From: Pachysolen tannophilus NRRL Y-2460 | Lineage: Eukaryota > Ascomycota > Pichiomycetes > Alaninales > Pachysolenaceae | Direction of reading: 5' to 3' | Assembly (NCBI GenBank): GCA_001661245.1 | Contig: KV454016.1 | Span: 100,096 to 164,095, forward strand | Length of the DNA: 64,000 bases | Shown here: one piece after another, positions 57,102 to 64,000 of the stretch | Numbering within the stretch: position 1 is the stretch's first letter | Layout of the letters: every line of letters starts with the position of its first letter | Notes under the pieces: model-generated | The model's input: only the letters and a program-made list of their open reading frames with translations | Databases searched by the model: none | Told to the model about the DNA's origin: nothing | Translations under genes and position numbers: made by a program

Positions 57102-60100
57102 ATGAGATTAATTGATGGGATTAATTTTGTCCTTTTGAATTTTTTAATTCTATGGGCGGGTATAGTATTTTCAATTGATGAATTTGTACCTCAAGTAATA
57201 ACTTCACTGGTTCGTGATACTATATCAGATACATTATTATATTTTGATGATTCGATGAATGTGTTGAATTTGAATAATTATGTTTTAACTATTTCTCAAA
57301 ATGATGGTAAAAGTTGGAAACAAATTAATCTTGGTAATGGTGAATATATATTTTCAATTATATCTGATTCAGTGGATAGGAAAAGAGCTTTTGCTTTTAC
57401 AAATTCAACTAATCATTTTATAACAAGAGATGCAGGTATAACTTGGCAACCTCTTAAATTTAATACTTTAATAACTTCTCCAGATTTACAAACAAATTTT
57501 GCAAATCCTAATCTTGTATTATTCAATATTTTTTATTGTAATGAAAGTTCAGAAGATTATTTATTAACCGGTTGTAAAACTAGTTTTTATTATACAAATG
57601 ATGGTTTTAAGACAGATGTTAAAAAATTGGAACTGGAAAATTTAATTGATTGTACTTTTGCTAAACTGAATGAATTTTTCACCCTGGGTGATGATTCAAG
57701 ATTAATATGTACTACTCAACAAAAAGATTCATTTGATTTTGTTAAAGATACGTCATTAATTGCCACCTCAGATTGGTTTAAAACTATAGAACAAATGAAT
57801 GATGAATCAGGTACTTTGGCCACAAGTTCAATAATGGAATTGAAAGTTGTTGGATCATTTCTTGTTGCAGTGACTCAAACTGATAGATATAATTCAAATT
57901 CTCATGTTGAATTTTATGTCTCTAAAGATGGATTAACTTTTAACAAAGCAGAATTTGAAGTGGATCTTGGAATCTTAATTTATAAAATTGTATCTTCTGG
58001 AAGCGATTCATTACTTGTTGCTGCTTGGCATCTGTTAAATTCAAAAGATATGTATCCAGTAGCAGTTTTATTTAGATCTGATTCTTCTGGTTTATATTTC
58101 TCAAGAGAACTAACGGATATGTTTGGATCTATTGCAATGGATAAAGTACAAAATGTAGATGGTGCGTGGTTGACAGATGTTGTCGTTGGTAGAGCTAATA
58201 ACGGATATCCAAATTTAAAATCAAAAATATCTATTGACGATGGACTAACCTGGGATTATTTAAAAGTTGTGAATAACTCATTATCTTGTTCAAACGATGA
58301 TGAATGTTCATTTCATCTCATGACAGATACTGTAAGAGATGGTGAAGGGAATTTTGTCACAGGTCCAACACCAGGTATAGTAATGGGGATAGGTTCTGTT
58401 GGTAAATATGCTGCACCTTTCAATGAATTGGAAAAATTACATACATATGTCTCTAGAGATGGAGGACTTACTTGGAAATATGCTCTTGAAGAACAAACTG
58501 CATATGCTTTTGGTGATCAAGGAAATATAATCTTAGCATTCCCTTATTATCATTTCGCAAAAGGTAAAAATGGTAAATCAACTGAATTCACTTCTTCAAG
58601 TCTATATTATTCATTAGATCAAGGTGAAACTTGGCGATCTTACGAATTAGATAGAAAAATTTTCCCACTTATGATAACAACAACGATTGATGGTACTTCT
58701 ACAAAATTCATATTAGTTGGTTTATACGAAAATATGAGCAAAGAAGTCGTATATTCAATTGATTTTTCTGGAGCTTTTACTTCTAAATGTAAACAGTCAG
58801 ATTTTGAAGATTGGAATGCAAGAGTAAATACCACGACAAATCAACAAACATGTATTCTTGGACATAAACAAAAATTCCCTAGAAGAAAGCAATTTGCAAA
58901 ATGTTTTGTTGATACTTTATTTGAAGACGTCAAAGTTATCGAAGAAAGCTGTGAATGTACTGAATCTGATTACGAATGTACTGTTGGTTTTATTAAAGAC
59001 TCAACAGGAATATGTCAACCAAATTTGAAAATTATTGGTCAAAATTATTGTCTTGGTAAAAATAAAAATAAAAAATTGAAACTTAATAGAAAACAAAAAA
59101 TTCCAAACACACTATGTAAAGGAGATTTCAAACTACTGAAAGATGAAGTAGAAGTTGATTGTAAAGAGGCAGTAGAAGAACAATCAATTATCACCACTCA
59201 AAAATCTTTTGAAGGATCAATTGCACAATATTATTACTTGAAGCCATCGCATAACTCGTCATTTATTGATGAAACTCTATTATTGAGAACTACGGAGAAC
59301 ATTATTTATTATTCTTATAATGGTGGTCAAACTTTTTACAGATTTGACTCATTGGAATCTTATGATGATGACTTTGCCTTTATTTATTTGAATCCATATT
59401 TCCCTGATCAAGTTTATTTAATCACCTCAACTTCCAAAATTTATATCTCAGATGATAGAGGAATAAATTTCAGAGTTACCAAAGCACCTTCAGATATTAA
59501 CGAATTTGGATTGAAAGTTTTAACTTTTAACAAAAAAGATCCAAATAAATTCATCTGGTATGGTGAAAAAAATTGTGATAATTTTTTTTCAAATGATTGT
59601 AAAGTACAAACATATTATACAGAAGATGGTGGTGCAACTTTTAGTCCCTTATTAGAAAATGTCAGAAGCTGTTACTATGTTGGTTCAGTTTTCAATGATA
59701 AACTTTATGATTTTAATGAAAATCTTATTTATTGTGAACAAAAAACTGGAGGCCAAAATTATTTGACCTTGGTTTCATCCACGGATAACTTTAAGACGAA
59801 TAAAGTAACTGTATATGATAAGATTGTCGGAATTGCTGTCACAGGTGAATTTGCTGTTGTCGCATCAATCAAACTTGACGAAAAATCGTTAGAGGCACAT
59901 GTAACAGTTGATGGAAACAATTTTGCTGATGCACTTTTCCCACTGAATTTCCATGTTGAAAAACAACAAGCGTATACCGTTATTGACTCTTCCACAAAAG
60001 CTCTTTTTATCCACGTAACTACCAGCTCGCAAAGGGATCATGAGTTTGGATCAATTTTAAAATCTAATTCAAATGGTACCTCTTATGTTCTTTCTATTGA

Positions 60101-61820
60101 TAATGTCAACAGAAATACTTATGGTTTTGCAGATTATGAGAAAGTTCAAGGTTTGGAAGGGGTTTCTTTGATCAATGTAGTAAACAATGCTAACGAGGTT
60201 CAAAATTCTCAAGCGGCAAAACAATTGAAATCTATGATTACACATAATGATGGTAGTGAATGGAATTTTATTACACCTCCATCTACAGACTCACAAGGTA
60301 AAAAATTCAGTTGTAAAGGAAGTTCTTTGAAAAAATGTTCGTTAAATTTACACGGATTCACAGAAAGAGTTGATTCAAGAGACACATATTCCTCTGGATC
60401 AGCAATAGGTATGTTAATTGGTGTCGGTAATGTAGGTGAATATTTGACTAGTTTCGATGATCCATCTACAGGAACTTTTTTAACAAGAGATGGTGGTATC
60501 ACTTGGAAGGAAATTAAAAAGGGTAATTACATGTGGGAATATGGTGATCAAGGTACCATTTTAGTTTTAGCAAAAAATTCGGGTACAACTAGCACAATAT
60601 CATATTCTTTGGATGAAGGTGATACCTGGAATGATTATCAATTTGTGGACGAAGAGATTACTGTTTTAGATTTGGCAACTGTTCCTTCAGATACTGCTAG
60701 AAGATTTTTAATTTTTGGTAGAACCAAAAATAATGTCTTGACCTCTTACAGCATAGATTTCACCCATGTTCATCAAAGACAATGTAAGCTAGATTTTGAT
60801 AATCCAAGCAAAGATGATTTTGAATATTGGTCACCGAGACATCCATACTTGCCAGATAACTGTTTATTTGGCCATGAATCAAAATACCTTAGAAGAATCT
60901 CATCTCATTCAGATTGTTTTATTGGTAGTGCTCCTTTGAACATTGCATACAAAGAAATTAGAAATTGTTCTTGTACTACCAGAGATTTTGAGTGTGACTA
61001 TAACTATGCAAGAGCAGATGATGGAACTTGTAAATTAGTTAGTGGATTGACTCCACCTGATCATTCTGCTGTTTGTGCAAAAGATGATTCATTATTGGAG
61101 TATTGGGAACCTACAGGTTATAGAAAAATACCATTATCGACATGTAAAGGTGGTAAGCAATTGGATAAATGGATTTCGCATCCTTGTCCTGGTAAGGAGT
61201 CTCAATTTAAAGATAAATACAGCATTAAAGGATTTGCATTACTGTTAACGATTATTATACCAATTCTGGTATTTATCTTTGCCACTTGGTTTGTTTATGA
61301 TAGAGGAATTCGTCGTAACGGTGGGTTTTCTAGATTTGGACAAATCCGCTTGGATGAAGATGAATTCCAACCAATTGAAAACAACAGGACAGATAAGATT
61401 GTTAACAAAATTGTAAAAGGTTTTATCTTTGCCATTGGTGGAGTTATTGCTTTTAATGGTTTAGTCAAGAGTAGGCTAAGAGAATTATTTGGAAGAAGTA
61501 GTAGGTATGCTTCTTTACACTCTTTTGGAAACGGTGATTTAGATGATGATGTCTTGGATGATGATTCGTTGTTTAATTTCAACGATGTTGATGATGATGA
61601 TGATGCAAGGGAGATTGATAGTTTCATTGAACAAGACGATGATCAGTTGAATGTTGTTGCCAGTGGTGGGGAACAACAAGCTGATGGTAACAACGATAAC
61701 ATTGGTAAAAATAACAATAACAATGCAGAAAATAATGTTACTGATGCACCTGAATTTCTTCTAGATGATGATGAAGAAGAAAATGATATCAGTAATCAGA
61801 ACGATGATATTCAAAAATAG
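57102..61820 (+). CDS. VPS10: Vps10, sortilin-type vacuolar sorting receptor
   Basis: A 1572-residue type I receptor that carries carboxypeptidase Y and other hydrolases from late Golgi to endosome. A signal peptide (about 1-24) is followed by two VPS10 propeller/10CC units of about 650 residues each; both contain D-x-G-x-T/S-W Asp-box repeats (for example N-D-G-K-S-W, R-D-G-G-L-T-W, R-D-G-G-I-T-W) and the paired-Cys modules ending near 700 and 1360. A membrane span lies at about 1376-1398. The cytosolic tail has a second short hydrophobic patch and a long Asp/Asn-rich end. Length matches S. cerevisiae Vps10 (1579). Confidence 0.95.
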   Translation: MRLIDGINFVLLNFLILWAGIVFSIDEFVPQVITSLVRDTISDTLLYFDDSMNVLNLNNYVLTISQNDGKSWKQINLGNGEYIFSIISDSVDRKRAFAFTNSTNHFITRDAGITWQPLKFNTLITSPDLQTNFANPNLVLFNIFYCNESSEDYLLTGCKTSFYYTNDGFKTDVKKLELENLIDCTFAKLNEFFTLGDDSRLICTTQQKDSFDFVKDTSLIATSDWFKTIEQMNDESGTLATSSIMELKVVGSFLVAVTQTDRYNSNSHVEFYVSKDGLTFNKAEFEVDLGILIYKIVSSGSDSLLVAAWHLLNSKDMYPVAVLFRSDSSGLYFSRELTDMFGSIAMDKVQNVDGAWLTDVVVGRANNGYPNLKSKISIDDGLTWDYLKVVNNSLSCSNDDECSFHLMTDTVRDGEGNFVTGPTPGIVMGIGSVGKYAAPFNELEKLHTYVSRDGGLTWKYALEEQTAYAFGDQGNIILAFPYYHFAKGKNGKSTEFTSSSLYYSLDQGETWRSYELDRKIFPLMITTTIDGTSTKFILVGLYENMSKEVVYSIDFSGAFTSKCKQSDFEDWNARVNTTTNQQTCILGHKQKFPRRKQFAKCFVDTLFEDVKVIEESCECTESDYECTVGFIKDSTGICQPNLKIIGQNYCLGKNKNKKLKLNRKQKIPNTLCKGDFKLLKDEVEVDCKEAVEEQSIITTQKSFEGSIAQYYYLKPSHNSSFIDETLLLRTTENIIYYSYNGGQTFYRFDSLESYDDDFAFIYLNPYFPDQVYLITSTSKIYISDDRGINFRVTKAPSDINEFGLKVLTFNKKDPNKFIWYGEKNCDNFFSNDCKVQTYYTEDGGATFSPLLENVRSCYYVGSVFNDKLYDFNENLIYCEQKTGGQNYLTLVSSTDNFKTNKVTVYDKIVGIAVTGEFAVVASIKLDEKSLEAHVTVDGNNFADALFPLNFHVEKQQAYTVIDSSTKALFIHVTTSSQRDHEFGSILKSNSNGTSYVLSIDNVNRNTYGFADYEKVQGLEGVSLINVVNNANEVQNSQAAKQLKSMITHNDGSEWNFITPPSTDSQGKKFSCKGSSLKKCSLNLHGFTERVDSRDTYSSGSAIGMLIGVGNVGEYLTSFDDPSTGTFLTRDGGITWKEIKKGNYMWEYGDQGTILVLAKNSGTTSTISYSLDEGDTWNDYQFVDEEITVLDLATVPSDTARRFLIFGRTKNNVLTSYSIDFTHVHQRQCKLDFDNPSKDDFEYWSPRHPYLPDNCLFGHESKYLRRISSHSDCFIGSAPLNIAYKEIRNCSCTTRDFECDYNYARADDGTCKLVSGLTPPDHSAVCAKDDSLLEYWEPTGYRKIPLSTCKGGKQLDKWISHPCPGKESQFKDKYSIKGFALLLTIIIPILVFIFATWFVYDRGIRRNGGFSRFGQIRLDEDEFQPIENNRTDKIVNKIVKGFIFAIGGVIAFNGLVKSRLRELFGRSSRYASLHSFGNGDLDDDVLDDDSLFNFNDVDDDDDAREIDSFIEQDDDQLNVVASGGEQQADGNNDNIGKNNNNNAENNVTDAPEFLLDDDEEENDISNQNDDIQK

Positions 61821-62498
61821 GACGGTTTTTTTTTAACTTTGTCTTAATAGTTGTAGAAATTTTTTATATATTAACAAAAATGCAATATTTACTATTATCA
61901 TTATTATAAAAAATAAAATATTAAATATTAAAACAGAAAAAAGTCCTCATTTAAAACACAATTATAGACGTTCTTGTTCAGATATAGTACATTATGCCAC
62001 CATCTGACAGTTCTTATTAACATTAAATTTTTTTTAACTAATTCATTTCCTTTATAAAAATAAATAAAAATAAAAAAAATCATTATTCAAAGTCTGAAAT
62101 GATTTTACTTTAACACCTTCAATTTATTATTGTTTGCAATCCCTTTTTGTTGGATTTCAAATTTTTTTTTTTCCAAAACAGAGAAAAAAAATTTTTGTTA
62201 TGACAATAGAAAAATTACTTTGATAAAACAAAAAAAACAGTAAACACTCTCAACATTAACTTTAATGAAAGAACCGCAACGACATACTCTATAGTAAATG
62301 ATTGTATATGACATCAAATAAATTTTCTTTTTTTTTTTTTAATATCGCCTTTCATTATCGTTTGAAGTAAAAAAATTAATTTTTTATTATTTTGATTAAT
62401 GCATGGGAAAAGAAAAAAATAAAAAAAAATAAAAAACAAAGAAAAGAATGTGATTAATGAATCCAATCATTCCAACTTGATTCTAAATTGTGTTCCAA
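61821..62498. other. Convergent 3' region between VPS10 and the CAB3-like gene
   Basis: AT-rich with frequent TATATA, poly-A and poly-T tracts that likely act as 3'-end signals for both genes. No open frame or RNA gene is recognised. Confidence 0.6.
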
Positions 62499-64000
62499 TC
62501 ATATTATTAAATTGCCTGTACTATTGAAACCATGGCTTTTAGCGTGATCTTCTGTTAACTCTAAATTTTGAGAAATTTGTTCTTGAATTTCATCAATTTC
62601 CTCATCGTCATCTTCATCATCATCATCGTCATCATCATAATCTTCTTCATCATCATCCTCATCATAATCTTCATCATAATCTTCCTTTTCATTTTCATCA
62701 GTTGCTTCATTTTTAGCGATTTTTAATTCTTTAATATTTTTAATAATGATTTCAACAACATCTGACCATTCTCTCATTCCACCCATACCTATATCACCAC
62801 AAACTAAAACTTTTTCCACAGGTTTCAAAATTGTAATATGTTTAAACTCTTCAACAATAATATTTAAATGTTTCTTTGTCATAGGATGAGTATACATCAA
62901 AGTGTTCATAGCTGGTGCAATAAAAATAGGAATAGTTGGATTCCATGATCTAACAATTGAAGTTAATAAATTATCCGATAAACCATTGGCAATTTTAGCC
63001 AATGTATTTGCTGATAATGGAGCAATTAAAAAAATATCGGCCCATTTTCTCAATTCGACATGTAAAATTGGATCACCAGGTCTACTAAAAGAATTGGACC
63101 AAGAATCTGAATCTCTCCAAATTTTCACATCAGCAGAAATTTTTAAACCTTTCAAAAAATGTTCTGCTGGTTTTGTTACAACCAATTGTATCGAAACCTT
63201 ATCTGGCCCATAAGTTTTTTGTAATTTATCAATAATTAAAGGTACTTTTATGGTAGCCACACTTCCTGTAGCACCCAACAATATATGTATTTTCTGATCG
63301 TCTTCTCTTTGTAAATATTGAGTAAAGGGAACAACAGGACCTGTTGGTGTAGAAATAACAGCTTTTGGTGTACTTTTCTTTGTCTTTATTGGAATGTTTT
63401 CTGTGCTCTGTTGTTGTTGTTGTTGTTGTTGCTGCTGCTGTTGTTGCTGTTGTTGCTGTTGTTGCTGTTGTTGCTGTTGTTGCTGTTGTTGCTGTTGTTG
63501 CTGTTGTTGCTGTTGTTGCTGTTGTTGCTGTTGTTGCTGTTGTTGCTGTTGTTGCTGTTGTTGCTGTTGTTGCTGTTGTTGTTGTTGTTGTGGGGGTACA
63601 ATATCAAACATCACAGGCGACTGCAGTCTATTATACAGCATTCCTTCAATTGAATTTGGTGATTGAAGACTACAATTGGAAGAAATACTATTGTTTCTTG
63701 ATTCCACAATAGTTTGATCAATATTGGTAGCATTTGATGTATTTGAAAGAGTTCCTCTAGTTAGGAATTGCAAATAATCACCATTTGATGAGTTTTGTCT
63801 TGATGAAAAGGGACTTATTGATTGAAAACTATTGGAGTTATTCATTGGCTGGGCACCACTCCTTGTTTGCTGCTTACCAGCGACACCACTAGCTGCACCA
63901 GTACCATTAGCGCCACCAACGGTAGATGCAAGAGCATTTGAAGAACCGCCGCCCGGAACTGTAGCTCCCATACCCATTCCAGGAGCCTGTGTGGTGCCAC
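62499..64000 (-). CDS. CAB3: Hal3/Vhs3/Cab3-family PPCDC subunit, 5'-partial
   Basis: The frame is open to the window edge, so the N-terminus is missing; at least 499 residues are seen. The family makes phosphopantothenoylcysteine decarboxylase for CoA synthesis and inhibits the phosphatase Ppz1. The flavodoxin-like domain has H-V-E-L-R-K-W-A-D (catalytic His), P-A-M-N-T-L-M (Asn) and L-V-C-G-D-I-G-M-G-G-M-R-E-W (Cys). Having all three points to a Cab3-like or self-sufficient protein, because I recall S. cerevisiae Hal3/Vhs3 lacking Asn and Cys. The acidic C-terminal tail is a family hallmark. A run of 61 Gln precedes the domain. Which paralogue it is remains uncertain. Confidence 0.8.
   Translation of the reverse strand, partial: GTTQAPGMGMGATVPGGGSSNALASTVGGANGTGAASGVAGKQQTRSGAQPMNNSNSFQSISPFSSRQNSSNGDYLQFLTRGTLSNTSNATNIDQTIVESRNNSISSNCSLQSPNSIEGMLYNRLQSPVMFDIVPPQQQQQQQQQQQQQQQQQQQQQQQQQQQQQQQQQQQQQQQQQQQQQQQQQQQQQQQQQQQQQSTENIPIKTKKSTPKAVISTPTGPVVPFTQYLQREDDQKIHILLGATGSVATIKVPLIIDKLQKTYGPDKVSIQLVVTKPAEHFLKGLKISADVKIWRDSDSWSNSFSRPGDPILHVELRKWADIFLIAPLSANTLAKIANGLSDNLLTSIVRSWNPTIPIFIAPAMNTLMYTHPMTKKHLNIIVEEFKHITILKPVEKVLVCGDIGMGGMREWSDVVEIIIKNIKELKIAKNEATDENEKEDYDEDYDEDDDEEDYDDDDDDDEDDDEEIDEIQEQISQNLELTEDHAKSHGFNSTGNLII
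63408..63590 (-). repeat. 61-codon glutamine tract with 9-base period
   Basis: 183 bases of pure CAG/CAA codons in the CAB3-like gene. Over most of it the order is CAG-CAA-CAA repeated, that is, a 9-base unit present about 15 times, flanked by CAA-rich ends. All three frames of each strand stay open here, giving false Cys, Leu, Val/Ala, Asn/Ser frames. Confidence 0.9.

Noticed and set aside
63394-63666. Poly-Cys, poly-Leu and poly-Val/Ala frames opposite the glutamine tract
   Set aside because: They are frame shadows of the CAG/CAA repeat in the CAB3-family gene.
1-64000. CRISPR arrays, transposons, integrated viruses, toxin or secondary-metabolite clusters
   Set aside because: None of the diagnostic repeats, transposase, reverse transcriptase, capsid or synthase sequences is present; the window is conserved yeast chromosome.

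Overview
The window is nuclear DNA of a budding yeast (Saccharomycotina), most likely from the CUG-Ser (Candida/Debaryomyces/Scheffersomyces-type) clade. It is very AT-rich, packed with single-copy conserved yeast genes on both strands, with short 5'-proximal introns carrying TACTAAC-like branch points, many poly-A/poly-T tracts and no bacterial or phage features. The clade call rests on in-frame CTG codons falling where the protein families have Ser or another small residue: the DLSP-x-MG start of Ku80, and the serine-rich stretch before TIET in the Jen-type permease. The species cannot be named from this sequence alone.

Layout, left to right: 0-8.6 kb holds a JEN-type carboxylate permease, MBA1 and TIM50 (mitochondrial inner membrane), an Obg/YchF-like TGS GTPase and an IMPACT-family protein. 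9.4-14.3 kb holds a TRP-like/flavin-carrier-like membrane protein and PEX29. 14.5-18.9 kb holds SNM1-like, HST3-like sirtuin and a CRH-type GPI cell-wall transglycosylase. 19.2-23.7 kb holds MTG1, KTI12 and ATP25. 23.9-29.9 kb holds YKU80 (with an unannotated first exon), SLD2 and UTP15. 30.5-31.7 kb has an unrecognised gene split by a frame change in an A9 run. 33.4-36.2 kb holds AIP1 (spliced) and UTP11, tail to tail. 36.4-44.1 kb holds a TRE1-like transferrin-receptor-like protein, CDC9, MTC2 and SPE3 (spliced). 44.7-52.6 kb holds CYK3, ECM16/DHR1 and an intron-containing tRNA-Ser(UGA). 53.1-64 kb holds a C2H2 zinc-finger regulator, a 2-kb divergent intergenic region, VPS10 and the 5'-truncated CAB3/SIS2-family gene with a 61-glutamine tract.

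The genes do not form a pathway or island; this is ordinary yeast chromosome with functional themes scattered through it: mitochondrial biogenesis (MBA1, TIM50, MTG1, ATP25), ribosome biogenesis (UTP15, UTP11, ECM16, SNM1), DNA replication/repair (YKU80, SLD2, CDC9, HST3, MTC2), and trafficking/cell surface (VPS10, TRE1, CRH, PEX29). Several promoters contain motifs expected for these roles: a CSRE before the permease, PAC plus RRPE before ECM16, RRPE before UTP15, and ACGCGT (MCB) boxes near SLD2/YKU80 and the CRH gene.

I see no CRISPR array, transposon, virus-derived sequence or gene cluster that looks like a new system. The most worthwhile points are the three missed 5' exons (YKU80, AIP1, SPE3), the split unknown gene at 30.5-31.7 kb, the clustered TRGGCGGARA motif, the GC-rich inverted repeat before TIM50, and the hairpin and TG-rich tract in the 55-57 kb intergenic region.
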